Shown: one piece after another, positions 22,278-32,193 of the stretch
Numbering within the stretch: position 1 is the first letter of the stretch
Layout: every line of letters begins with the position of its first letter
DNA from: a virus
Virus record (IMG/VR): IMGVR_UViG_3300036861_000334
Location: 1-41,860 of that record
Direction: 5' to 3' (one strand)
Length of the DNA: 41,860 bases
Notes under the pieces: model-generated
What the model saw: the letters and a program-made list of their open reading frames with translations, nothing else
Database searches by the model: none
Told to the model about the DNA's origin: nothing
Position numbers and translations under genes: made by a program

Positions 22278-24815
22278 ATGGCCCAAATCCTCGACTTCAA
22301 CACCCCTTCAGTCAACCCGAGCGGCGCTCCGCCGAATGACTACCTGCGCATCCAGGCCAACCCGAACATGTTCGGGGCGCAGACAGGGCAGGCGTTAGAG
22401 AAGCTCGGCGGCGCATTCGAGAAGGCCAGCAATGCGGCGACCGAAGTCGTTCAGTTCCAGCAGCGCATCGACGTTGACGACCAGACCAACAAGTTCCTCG
22501 ACGCTCGCAATAAGCTCCTGTACGGCGATCCGAGCAAGCAGCTTATCGGTCCGGACGGCAAGCCGACGATCGACCGCGGCTTCATGGGCCTGGAAGGCCG
22601 CGCCGCCTCCGATGCGCGCGACGGCATGCTCAAGTCACTTGAGGAAGTCCGGCAGGCTGGCAAGAACAACCTCCAGAACCCGATGGCGCAACTGGCCTAT
22701 GACCAGCAGACGCGCCGCATCTACAACGAAGCCGAAACCCACGTCGGCTCTCACACCGACCAGCAATGGAAAATATGGGCCGGCGGCGTCAATGCGGCCG
22801 GGGCGGCCCATGAACTGAACGACTTCGTCAATGCCATCGGCGATCCGGCGAAGATGGAAGGCTACGCCCACAACTACATCAGCTTCAAGGTCCAGCAGGC
22901 GCAGCTCAAGTTCGGAGATGATGCGGGGATCAAGAGCCAGGCCGAAGCGCAGGCGAAGGTCGAGCTGCTGGAAGCGCATGTGAATGCGGTGGCGGTCAGG
23001 GATCCTGACAGGGCGCTCCAGATCCTGGAATCGAACAAGAATACGGCCGGCGTCAAGTACGATGACATGTACAACCGGCTGCGTGACCGCGCCGATGCAC
23101 AGGTCGGCGCGAAGGTCGGGGAAAATGTATGGAACCGGACCGGCGGCAAATTCTCTGCCCCGGTCAATGATGCGATCACAGGCGCAGCGCAGCGTTACGG
23201 AATTGATCCGAACACGCTGCGCCGTGCAGCGCAGATCGAAAGCAGCGGCAATCCGAATGCCGTAACCGGTTCCTACAAAGGATTGTTTCAACTTTCCCAG
23301 GCCGAATTCCAGAAATACGCCCCTGCGGGGGGCGACATCTACAATCCGGCCGACAACGCTCTTGCCGCCGCCGCCAAGATGAAGGCGGAAGGCGCCGCCT
23401 TCGCCAGCCAGTTCGGCCGCCAGCCGAGCGGCTTCGACAGCTATATGATCCACCAGCAGGGACTGGGAGGCTATTCGGCGCATCTCGCCAATCCGGCTTC
23501 GCCAGCCTGGCAGAACATGGCGGCGACGGGCGAGGGCCGCCAGAAGGGCGAGAACTGGGCCAAACAAGCCATCTGGGGAAACATCCCGGATCAGTACAAG
23601 GCCATGTTCGGCTCGGTCGATAACGTGACGAGCCGTGATTTCATCGCCATGTGGGCGGTGAAGTTCGGGGCGCAGCCACCGCCTTCGGCAAGCGCAGGCG
23701 CTGTTGCTTCCGGTCAGCCGACCTGGGAGGAAAAGAAGGTCAGCGCACTGCGCGACCTGATCGACGATCCTGATCTGCGCGATCGTCCGCGAGCATTCGC
23801 AACAGCCTGGGCGGAAGTTGAGAAGCGCGCCCAGATCGAACATGCCACGGCGATCGACACTGACCGCGCCGAAAAGCTCGCCGAGAAAGCCCGCAAACAG
23901 CAGTCGTTGGCGGTCGAAGATGAATATCTGAAAGACGCCTACGATGCGAATCCACAAAAGACCGCCGTCGATGTCGTCAATGATCCGCGGTTGGTGAACG
24001 ATCCGGAGACACGCAAGAAAATCATCGCGTTTCAGGAGCGCGCCAACAAACCTGATCCGATTGCGCCGATTTCACAGAAGATGACGCGGCAATTGTTCGA
24101 CCGCATGCGGCTTCCTGATGGCGATCCGAACAAGATCAAGGATCTGGGACCGATCAATACCGCGATGAGCGAAGGCAAACTGACCCGGGCAGACTACGAC
24201 TGGGTCACCAACCAGTTCAAGAACAGCGAGACGCCGGACGGCGAAAAACTGGTGAAGCGCAAGACAGAATTCCTCAAGGGCGTCGCGCCGCAGATCGACC
24301 AGACCGATATGAATCTTGGCATCAAGGATCTGGGAGGGCAGGAGCGATTTTACCGGTTCGAGTGGGACCTCGACCACCTGATGGAAGAGGACCGGAAGGC
24401 CGGCAAGAATCCGTGGAACCGCCTCGATCCGACCAAGCCGGAATACATGGGCCGGCCGGAAGCGCTCGCGCCCTACCGGAAGACAACCGAGCAGATCATG
24501 GCGGAATGGGGAACGAACCATCCGGCTCCCGCAGCATCGCCGGAACAGCCGGGCTTCTTCAGCCGGTTGTTTTCATCTGCGCCGGCCCCGGCGTCCGCAG
24601 GCGCGCCCGCTACCGCTGCGCCAACGCCAGCCGCTCCGCAATTCAATCCCGCTTCCGTCAAGAATCTTGCCGAGCTTCAGGCCGCCTTTGGATCTGGGCG
24701 TCTCTCGCGCGAGCAAGCCATGCAGTTGGCCGTTGAACGCGGCTGGGCCGTGCGCAAGCCGGCCGCGCCGCCTGCGGCAGGGCCGCCCGCAATGCACGTT
24801 CCGTTGAGCCAGTAA
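22278..24815 (+). CDS. Ejection protein with lytic transglycosylase domain
   Basis: This 845-residue internal virion protein carries an SLT-type lytic transglycosylase domain at about 295-460. The catalytic glutamate is probably E321 (AAQIESSGNPNAV), followed by SYKGLFQLS and SYMIHQQGLGGYSAHLANP. It would cut peptidoglycan to let the DNA channel cross the cell wall, like T7 gp16. The N-terminal 290 residues and the C-terminal half are helical, and the last 120 residues are Pro/Ala-rich. It ends in a TAATG overlap with the next gene. Confidence 0.8.
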   Translation: MAQILDFNTPSVNPSGAPPNDYLRIQANPNMFGAQTGQALEKLGGAFEKASNAATEVVQFQQRIDVDDQTNKFLDARNKLLYGDPSKQLIGPDGKPTIDRGFMGLEGRAASDARDGMLKSLEEVRQAGKNNLQNPMAQLAYDQQTRRIYNEAETHVGSHTDQQWKIWAGGVNAAGAAHELNDFVNAIGDPAKMEGYAHNYISFKVQQAQLKFGDDAGIKSQAEAQAKVELLEAHVNAVAVRDPDRALQILESNKNTAGVKYDDMYNRLRDRADAQVGAKVGENVWNRTGGKFSAPVNDAITGAAQRYGIDPNTLRRAAQIESSGNPNAVTGSYKGLFQLSQAEFQKYAPAGGDIYNPADNALAAAAKMKAEGAAFASQFGRQPSGFDSYMIHQQGLGGYSAHLANPASPAWQNMAATGEGRQKGENWAKQAIWGNIPDQYKAMFGSVDNVTSRDFIAMWAVKFGAQPPPSASAGAVASGQPTWEEKKVSALRDLIDDPDLRDRPRAFATAWAEVEKRAQIEHATAIDTDRAEKLAEKARKQQSLAVEDEYLKDAYDANPQKTAVDVVNDPRLVNDPETRKKIIAFQERANKPDPIAPISQKMTRQLFDRMRLPDGDPNKIKDLGPINTAMSEGKLTRADYDWVTNQFKNSETPDGEKLVKRKTEFLKGVAPQIDQTDMNLGIKDLGGQERFYRFEWDLDHLMEEDRKAGKNPWNRLDPTKPEYMGRPEALAPYRKTTEQIMAEWGTNHPAPAASPEQPGFFSRLFSSAPAPASAGAPATAAPTPAAPQFNPASVKNLAELQAAFGSGRLSREQAMQLAVERGWAVRKPAAPPAAGPPAMHVPLSQ

Positions 24816-27800
24816 TGCCCGACAGCCTTCCCGACGCCGAATCGCTCTTCCCTCCGGAAGCCTCGACAGGCGGCCAGCAAGGCGCGCTTCCCGATGCGGA
24901 GACGCTCTTTCCTGCCCATGTCGAGGAAGAGAACGAGCGCCGCCGCCAACGCGTCATCAATACCGGTTCGGCCAACCCCTCTCCGCTTCAGGATTTCCTG
25001 TTCAGCAATGAAGGGCCGGTCGGGACAGCCTATCATTCGGCTGGCCGCATCCTGCATGCCTTCGGGCACGGCTTCGACGAGGCCTTTCCCAAGAAGCCGA
25101 CCGGTGGATATGTGCCGGCCGGCATTCCGCAGGAAGAGTACGAGAAGCTGAAAGACTGGTCCGGATTCAAAGACTGGTCGGAGACATCGCAGAACATCGC
25201 CAAGGCGGCAAATCAGGTTCTGTTGCGGCCGGCCGCCTATGACCTCGCCATGGCATCGCGCAGCTTCATGGGCGCTTTTACGGGCGCCCAGGCGGCCGTG
25301 GCGCAGTTGGGAGAAGAAGTCGGACAGCCGAAGCTTGGCCGCGAACTTGCGGCCGTCCCGGAAGCCTTCATGGGATCCCCGCATTTTACGGGAGTCCCAG
25401 GCCGAGGCATTGCGGAGGCGGCTCGCGCGCGCTCGGTCGCTGACGCCGTGGAAGGCCGCCGGTTCGCCTTGCCTGACGAAGTCGCCCAGGCGCGCGCCCT
25501 CAATGTCATCGGACCGGATGGTGAAGCCGGATGGAAAGGAACTGCAAAGCCATCAGAGGAAGCAGCGAAAACGACGCAGCCGCGGTCGGTAGAAGAGTCC
25601 CAGGTCGAGCAGCCTCCGCCCTCGACGCCTGCGCGACTGCCTGCTGAAACAGCACCTCCCGCCGACCTCCATGTCGCTGCTCGCCAGATCGATCCCGATA
25701 CCTTCCGTGATTACGACGCGCTGACCCAGCGTCGCGATACCTTCCGCCGCTGGATCGAGGAATTGCGCGAGAGCCGCGACCAGCGCGCCGCCGAGGAAGC
25801 CCCGCACGCAGACGAGATTGCCAATCTCCAGGGTCGCATCGCCAATCCTGATACGACGCGCCGCCTGCGCAAGAAATATGAGGAACGGCTCGCCCCGCTG
25901 CTCGAGGAAAACGAAGCCTGGACCGCCGAGCGCACGGCCGCCGATTCTCGCGACATGGCGAACATCCGCCAGCGATTGCAGGCCGTCGATTACCAGATGC
26001 GCGACCTTGCGGCAAAGGTGTCGTCTGCATACCGGACGGCGGATGAACGATTCCCGGAACTGCGGCCGAAGGAAGAAGTACGGGCGGCAGAGCCGAGAAT
26101 CGCGGCGGCGGAACTGCGAAGTGTCCGGGCGCGAGGCGAACAGGAGCACGCGCTATCGCCTGAATCCATGATGAATCCTGAACCGTATCATGGTTTCCAC
26201 GATGTGGCGCAAGCGCTGCCGGATGACGTCAATGCGCAATTCCAGGTTCATGGCCTGCTGGCCGGCGATCGTGACGCCAACCTGATCGATCTGCTGGAAC
26301 ACGGCATCGATCCGAATCGGGAATTCCATGCCGGCACGCCGCGCGGCGGCGCACATGGAATCGACAGCACCCGCACTTTCGGTGCGCCCTATCTGCTGCT
26401 CTCCGACCGCGGAAAGACGTTGCGCGAGACGGGCGTCAAGAATGTCGTGCTCAATGGGCCAGCCGAAGCGAATATCGACGCACTGCGCAAGGCTTATCCG
26501 AATGTGAACTTCATGACTGCGTCGGAAGCCGACGAGTTCATGAAGACAGGGAAAATACCGGAAGCGGTGAGAGAAGCGCCGCCGGCGCCCCTCCCCGCGC
26601 TCGCGGAGCCGCCTGCCGCGCCCGAGCGTCCCACAACGCAAGCCGTCCAGGAAGAGCTTCCCGGCGTTCCGCCTCCCGCCGTTCCTGCACAAACTCCTCG
26701 AACTCCTGCTGCGTCTGCTGGTGCGCCGGCCGGGCCTCTGGTTTCGTCGGGTAATTACGATATCATCGAGCATCCAAGCGGTGGCTTCCTGCTGAAGCCA
26801 AAGGGCATGGAAGCAACCGAAGGCGCTAATACGACCGGAATCCATTTCGATCTCAATCCGGATCGAGTCAGGATTACGGGTTCTTTCCTGCCCGAAGCCG
26901 AACGAGGCAAGGGTAGCGGCCTTGCGATGTACAAAGAGCTGATCCGCATCGCCTCTGAGCGCGGCTTGCCCGTGTTCAGTGATGGTGACGTATCGGCGCA
27001 GGCGAAGCGTGTTTACGAGCGTCTGAAAGACGAAGGCTACAAGGTCGAATTTGCGCCGGGATTTCACGAGGGGACGGACAGCGGCTTCCCCGGAAAGTAT
27101 GTTGCGGGTGAGAACGATAGCTTTACCATCCGCATTGATCCTGGTGTCCCGGCTAAAGCCACCCCATCTCCCGTTCGCACCATCGAGGAACAGCGCGACT
27201 TCATCCGCAATGACGTCGCCCGCCAGTTGATCCGTGCCGGCCGCCCGAAAGAGGAAGCCGAAACTGCTGGCGCGCTCATTGCCGCCCGCTATGAGACACG
27301 GGCCGCCCTCTTCAAAGGCGCACGGGGAACGGCGGAAGATCTCTATCGGGAGGAAGGCGCGGAGATCCTTGGTCCCGGCATGCGGCCAGGACAGCCTGTC
27401 GTCCGGCCGCCGACGCGTCCCCGCGCGGTCAACGAGGAAAAGCTTTCTCTGCTTCAGTTCCTCGCTCATCGCGGCGGCTTGAAGCGGACGGCTGATCTTG
27501 AGGCGATGCTCGGCAAGGATTCCCGCCTGTTCCGTGAAGACGGCATGACGGAAGACCGGGCAAGGGAAGCCGCTTCCGAGGCCGGCTATCTCGCCGAGAA
27601 TGTCGAGCGGACCGGCAATCAGGCAAGCCTGCGGGATCTGCATGCTGCCATCAGTACTGAATCACGCGGTCGCAAGGTGTATCGGCCCGGGATGGAGCCG
27701 AAAGCGAAGGCGGAAGGCGCAGAGCCGACGGCGGAAGATATCGCGTTCGAAGAAGGACGCGCGCGCGTACCGGAAGATGAATCGCTGCTGAGCGAGGAAG

Positions 27801-30800
27801 ACAAGGAAGCTCTGGCGAGCGGGGAACTGTTTCAGTTCGTCGGTGAGCGCGCCGCAACTGCCAATACCGACGTACTCGCCAAGGCCCGCCAGATGGCAGA
27901 CGAAGGCTACTGGCCCCAAGACATCTGGGAACAGACCGGCTGGTATCGCGGGACCGACGGAAAATGGCGGTTCGAGATTTCAGACGACAAAGCAGTGTTG
28001 GGAAAACTCCCGGAATTCGGTGTCGATCGCACACTGGGGGAAGTTCTCATACATCCTCAATTGTATGAGGCTTATCCGGAACTCGCGAACATGCGGGTCT
28101 ACACAGTCAAGGGACTCGGGAGCGCCTACCTTCATCCGGATGCGACCGGCGCCGGAGAGGCGATCAGGCTTCAAGGGGCGCATCCTGACCTCAAGTATGA
28201 CATCCGCTCACATCTGCTTCATGAGGTGGAGCATGCAATCCAGCGCCGTGAAGCATTTGCCCAGGGCGCTGAAGAGGAAAAAGCGGGTCCGGACGTCTAT
28301 CACAGGACGGCAGGCGAAGTCGAAGCGCGCAACGTCGAGCAGCGTAGAGATATGACGCCTGAAGAACGTCTCGCCAATCCTCCATGGCGGACGGAAGACG
28401 TCCCGATGGGACAGCAGATCGTGGGAGCAGAAGGAAAGGAACTTCTTCAGCCCGCCCGCGGCAAGATCAATCTCAATCCCCAAGGAACTCCCGGCCGCAA
28501 CTTCCTGGGCGAAGAAGGCGTTCGTCCCATCATCACCCTGATGAAGGACGCCAATGCCTCGACCTTTATCCATGAATCCGGCCATCAGTTCCTGGGTGAA
28601 CTGCTTCGTGACGCAGAGCATGAAGCCGCTCCGGATCAACTGAAAGCCGATGCACAGACAACGCTCAAGTGGCTCGGCATCGAGAAGACCGAAGACCTGA
28701 AAACCAGTCATCATGAGAAATTCGCCCGCGGCTTCGAGCAGTATCTGCGAGAGGGAACGGCGCCATCGGCCGGTCTCGCCAGGGTCTTCGCCCAGTTCAA
28801 GCAGTGGTTGTCAAAAATCTATGAGACCATCAAAGGATTGGGGAAGCCGATCAATGAGGACATTCGGCAGGTATTCGACCGGATGTTGGCGGAAGAACCA
28901 CAGCGGACTGTGATTGCGCCGGAGCGGGAGATTCCAAAGACTTTTGCGGATCTCCATGAGGCAGATGCAGAGACCGTTCCCCCGGAGCACGCCCATCCGG
29001 CCGCCGAAGCGGTCCAGCAAGAAAGGGATTCCATTGCCGCTGAAAAGCTGGTAGAGGAAAACAATGCCAGACTTGAAAACATTGGAAATGAAACTCGCGG
29101 GCGCGAGGCAGGAAGTGCGCAATCTCCAGGTCCTGGGAATGAGACCCAACCTGTCGCACGAGAAGGCGGAGACCATCCGGCACCTGGAGCGGAGCGCCCG
29201 GGCGGAGGTGAAGCTCAGGGTGAAGGCGCTGGAATATCAGCGGAGCCTCGAAAAGCAGCCGGACTCGTAAAGTCCGAGCCGCCGACCGGCGCCCATGAGG
29301 CATTCAAGCCCGTCGAGCGCCTGGTCGACAAGGCCGGCAACTTCCGCCTCGAAAACATCAGCGACAGCGAAGACATCCGGCAGGCCATCCGGGAGTCCGT
29401 CGAGCGTAACAATGCGTACGTCGACGAACGGCGCGGCGTCCTTGGCGATGCTGAGGCCCTCGACCTCGCCGATGCGATGGGTCTCAAGCCGAGTGATCTC
29501 AATCGCCGGGCGATCGGGGAAGCCTGGAACAAGGAACAGATCATTGCGCTGGAAAAGCTGCTGATCCAGTCGGCGGCCAGGGTCAGCGACGCTGCCAAGG
29601 CGGCGGCTGAAGCCGGAACTGAGGAAGCCTTTCTCGCTTATGGCGAGGAAGAAGCCCGCCAGCAGATGATTATGGATAAGGTGGCCGCCCATGCCTCGGG
29701 CGTGCGCGCTGAAGCCGGTCGGGCACTTCAGGCCTACAATGCCCTCAAGAAGATGACAGGCAGCTTTGAGGCTCACGCCGTGGCGGATGTCCTCAAGAAA
29801 TCGACCGGTCAGGACTTGTTCCAGCTACAGCAGCGCGCCAGAGCCATCGCTGGGCTTCAGACGCCGGCCCAGGTCGCCGGCGCACTCGCTCAGATGAGCA
29901 AGCCCGGCCTCGGGACTATGGCGCTGGAAATCTACAAAAACTGGCTGATCTCTGGTCCGATCACCCATACCACCTACCACATCGGCAGCCGGATGCTGTC
30001 GCTCTACAAGGCGACGATCGAGACCATCGGCCAGGCGGCCGCCAGCCAGGTCCGCGAAGCGATCACAGGTGAGCGGGGAACCCGCGTCTATTACGGAGAG
30101 GTTGGAGCCCAGCTCTATGCTATCTTCTTCGGCGAACGCGACGGCTGGCGCGCGGCTTGGGATTCCTTCAAGACCGGCCAGACGATGAAGTTGCCGTTCG
30201 AAGAACTCGACAAGATGACGGCGGCCGAGCGCGCGCGCTATGACACTCTGATAAGCCATGGCGCCGGTACCGTCACCCACGAGCAGGCTATCGCCCGCCT
30301 CGGCATCGGAGGCTCGACTACGCCATTCACCAATACGCAGGCCGTTCCGGGCATCGCGGGAACGATCGTGCGGATCCCCGGCGAGCGCATGGTAGCGCCG
30401 CTCCATAGCTTCGGCCGCACGGTTGGCTACATCCAGTCGATCGCCCGACAGGCCTACCGGCAGGCCGCCAACGAAGGCCTGACGGGGAATGCGTTCCGGA
30501 CCCGGATGGCGGACCTTCAGGCGAGGCCTTCGGAAGAGATGATGACGACGGCCCGCAATGAGGCGACCGAGCAGATGCTGATGGGACATGGCGGTGAGTT
30601 CACGAAGCGGGTTTCCGCCTTCGTAAACTGGGAAGCCAACCTGCCGCGCCCGATTGGACCGACGAAGCCGATCTCCTTCATCGATCCGTTCGTTCACATC
30701 GCATCGAACATCATGAAGCAGGCCGTAGTCGAGCGCAGCCCGATCGGACTATTAAGCCCGCAGTTGCGCGCCGACATTACCGGCACGAACGGGCGGTTGG

Positions 30801-31741
30801 CGCAGGATAGCGCCATCGGTCGCATGATGGCAGGAACATCGCTGAGTATCGTCAGCGGCGGTCTGGCAATGGAAGGACTGATTACCCCGTCAGCGCCCTC
30901 CGATCATAACGAAGCGGCGCTGACCGAGATGGTCAATGGAACGCCGCATTCGCTGCGCATCGGCGATCTGTCGATTGAGCTCAATCGGCTTGGCGTCTTG
31001 GGCCTTCAAATGGGAATTGCCGCCGATCTCTATCACGTTGCCGATCGCATCGGGAAAGACGAGGCGACGGAAATTGCCTCGCTGCTTGCACACTCCTTCG
31101 CGCATAATTTCATGGACGAAGGATTCATGCGTGGCCCGTCAGATATCCTCAAGGCGATCCACGATCCGGACCGCTATGGCGCAACTTATGTCCGGAATTT
31201 CATCACCTCTTTTGCGGTGCCGTACTCAGTCGGAATGTCCCAGATCGCGCGCCGGATCGATCCCTACTCAAGACAGGCGCGCACGACGCTCGACGCCATG
31301 AAGGCCAAGGTGCCATGGCTTTCAGAGACGCTGATGCCGCGCCGCGACATCTGGGGCGAGCCGGTCCTCAGTCGCGAGTACTGGGGCGTCTATGTCGAGC
31401 GGCTGAGCAACGATCCCGTCAACCGGACGCTCAAGGAGATCGGCGTGTTTCCATCTCCGGTGAAACGAGACATCCGCGGCGTCGATCTGACGGACGAACA
31501 GTACGACGAATACGCGATGATGGCCGGCCGGCTGGCAAAGCTGCAATTGAATACACTGATTGGCTCTCCTGGCTTCGGCGGCCTGCCCGTCGGTCAGCAA
31601 GCGATGCTGGTCAACAAGATCATCACCAGGGCGCGCGAGACCGCCGCGACCCGAGTCATGATGATGTGGCCCGATATTCTTAGGGAAGCCACTCAGTCAA
31701 AGGTCGAGAACCTTACCGGGGCGCCTGAGACGGTGCATTAG
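24815..31741 (+). CDS. Giant polyvalent ejection protein, 2308 aa
   Basis: This is the largest gene. Residues 4-34 hold a short duplicated motif (LPDAESLFP, LPDAETLFP). A coiled-coil-like region lies at 290-420. A GNAT-like segment follows at about 640-760, with the acetyl-CoA loop RGKGSGLAMY starting near 697. A domain at 1030-1190 resembles large polyvalent protein-associated domains and has HEVEH at 1136-1140; a second zincin-type HESGH stands at 1253-1257. The C-terminal 700 residues are helical, with a hydrophobic segment near 2010-2030, as in other podovirus ejection proteins. It probably enters the host with the DNA, acting as a channel and effector carrier. Domain names are by eye. 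Confidence 0.75.
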   Translation: MPDSLPDAESLFPPEASTGGQQGALPDAETLFPAHVEEENERRRQRVINTGSANPSPLQDFLFSNEGPVGTAYHSAGRILHAFGHGFDEAFPKKPTGGYVPAGIPQEEYEKLKDWSGFKDWSETSQNIAKAANQVLLRPAAYDLAMASRSFMGAFTGAQAAVAQLGEEVGQPKLGRELAAVPEAFMGSPHFTGVPGRGIAEAARARSVADAVEGRRFALPDEVAQARALNVIGPDGEAGWKGTAKPSEEAAKTTQPRSVEESQVEQPPPSTPARLPAETAPPADLHVAARQIDPDTFRDYDALTQRRDTFRRWIEELRESRDQRAAEEAPHADEIANLQGRIANPDTTRRLRKKYEERLAPLLEENEAWTAERTAADSRDMANIRQRLQAVDYQMRDLAAKVSSAYRTADERFPELRPKEEVRAAEPRIAAAELRSVRARGEQEHALSPESMMNPEPYHGFHDVAQALPDDVNAQFQVHGLLAGDRDANLIDLLEHGIDPNREFHAGTPRGGAHGIDSTRTFGAPYLLLSDRGKTLRETGVKNVVLNGPAEANIDALRKAYPNVNFMTASEADEFMKTGKIPEAVREAPPAPLPALAEPPAAPERPTTQAVQEELPGVPPPAVPAQTPRTPAASAGAPAGPLVSSGNYDIIEHPSGGFLLKPKGMEATEGANTTGIHFDLNPDRVRITGSFLPEAERGKGSGLAMYKELIRIASERGLPVFSDGDVSAQAKRVYERLKDEGYKVEFAPGFHEGTDSGFPGKYVAGENDSFTIRIDPGVPAKATPSPVRTIEEQRDFIRNDVARQLIRAGRPKEEAETAGALIAARYETRAALFKGARGTAEDLYREEGAEILGPGMRPGQPVVRPPTRPRAVNEEKLSLLQFLAHRGGLKRTADLEAMLGKDSRLFREDGMTEDRAREAASEAGYLAENVERTGNQASLRDLHAAISTESRGRKVYRPGMEPKAKAEGAEPTAEDIAFEEGRARVPEDESLLSEEDKEALASGELFQFVGERAATANTDVLAKARQMADEGYWPQDIWEQTGWYRGTDGKWRFEISDDKAVLGKLPEFGVDRTLGEVLIHPQLYEAYPELANMRVYTVKGLGSAYLHPDATGAGEAIRLQGAHPDLKYDIRSHLLHEVEHAIQRREAFAQGAEEEKAGPDVYHRTAGEVEARNVEQRRDMTPEERLANPPWRTEDVPMGQQIVGAEGKELLQPARGKINLNPQGTPGRNFLGEEGVRPIITLMKDANASTFIHESGHQFLGELLRDAEHEAAPDQLKADAQTTLKWLGIEKTEDLKTSHHEKFARGFEQYLREGTAPSAGLARVFAQFKQWLSKIYETIKGLGKPINEDIRQVFDRMLAEEPQRTVIAPEREIPKTFADLHEADAETVPPEHAHPAAEAVQQERDSIAAEKLVEENNARLENIGNETRGREAGSAQSPGPGNETQPVAREGGDHPAPGAERPGGGEAQGEGAGISAEPRKAAGLVKSEPPTGAHEAFKPVERLVDKAGNFRLENISDSEDIRQAIRESVERNNAYVDERRGVLGDAEALDLADAMGLKPSDLNRRAIGEAWNKEQIIALEKLLIQSAARVSDAAKAAAEAGTEEAFLAYGEEEARQQMIMDKVAAHASGVRAEAGRALQAYNALKKMTGSFEAHAVADVLKKSTGQDLFQLQQRARAIAGLQTPAQVAGALAQMSKPGLGTMALEIYKNWLISGPITHTTYHIGSRMLSLYKATIETIGQAAASQVREAITGERGTRVYYGEVGAQLYAIFFGERDGWRAAWDSFKTGQTMKLPFEELDKMTAAERARYDTLISHGAGTVTHEQAIARLGIGGSTTPFTNTQAVPGIAGTIVRIPGERMVAPLHSFGRTVGYIQSIARQAYRQAANEGLTGNAFRTRMADLQARPSEEMMTTARNEATEQMLMGHGGEFTKRVSAFVNWEANLPRPIGPTKPISFIDPFVHIASNIMKQAVVERSPIGLLSPQLRADITGTNGRLAQDSAIGRMMAGTSLSIVSGGLAMEGLITPSAPSDHNEAALTEMVNGTPHSLRIGDLSIELNRLGVLGLQMGIAADLYHVADRIGKDEATEIASLLAHSFAHNFMDEGFMRGPSDILKAIHDPDRYGATYVRNFITSFAVPYSVGMSQIARRIDPYSRQARTTLDAMKAKVPWLSETLMPRRDIWGEPVLSREYWGVYVERLSNDPVNRTLKEIGVFPSPVKRDIRGVDLTDEQYDEYAMMAGRLAKLQLNTLIGSPGFGGLPVGQQAMLVNKIITRARETAATRVMMMWPDILREATQSKVENLTGAPETVH

Positions 31742-31983
31742 ACAATCCCATAGCCGCGGCGTCGCTCCAGCCACATGTTGGCAAGGAATCCAGGTACCAG
31801 CAAAACGATGATCGTCGTCCACATGCTGGGGATCCGGAACGGATCGGCGGAGGCAAGAACGTTGTTGATTCCGCTCCAGACAGTCTCCGCCCCGATAATC
31901 TGGCCGCAGATGCTAACGAGCGTGAAAATCAGGACGAACCAAATCCAGGTTTTGACGAAAAGCTCCAACGCTTTGTTGAACAT
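31738..31983 (-). CDS. Small two-helix membrane protein, 81 aa
   Basis: The start at 31983 has AGGGGAAAATC upstream. The protein has two membrane segments at about 11-32 (WIWFVLIFTLVSICGQIIG) and 52-70 (WTTIIVLLVPGFLANMW), with a basic C-terminus (LERRRGYGIV). It lies alone on the opposite strand, and its stop overlaps the stop of the giant gene by four bases. Topology would permit a holin or superinfection-exclusion protein; no evidence decides. Confidence 0.65.
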   Translation of the reverse strand: MFNKALELFVKTWIWFVLIFTLVSICGQIIGAETVWSGINNVLASADPFRIPSMWTTIIVLLVPGFLANMWLERRRGYGIV

Positions 31984-32024
31984 GATTTTCCCCTGAAGTT
32001 GAACGGCAAGATTTAGCAAGAACC

Positions 32025-32183
32025 ATGGCCGAAAGCAAATCACCCACAGCCCGCGCGCCCGTTGCCCGTCCCCCACGCCAGAAGAAGCCCGACCGCGACC
32101 TCAACACGCCCCGCGCCCCCTTTCTTCCCGCCGAGCCTCATCCTCACGGGTGGCTCGCCAAAAAGTCCCTGAAGCCCAAGTAA
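32025..32183 (+). CDS. Small Pro/Lys-rich protein, 52 aa
   Basis: This ORF begins MAESKSPTARAPVARPPRQ and ends HGWLAKKSLKPK. It is strongly basic and Pro-rich, so likely disordered. It is divergent from the membrane protein gene, 41 bases away, and ends ten bases before the tail fibre gene. The ribosome site is weak. Its support is position and even tiling. Confidence 0.5.
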   Translation: MAESKSPTARAPVARPPRQKKPDRDLNTPRAPFLPAEPHPHGWLAKKSLKPK

Positions 32184-32193
32184 GGCCTCCTCC

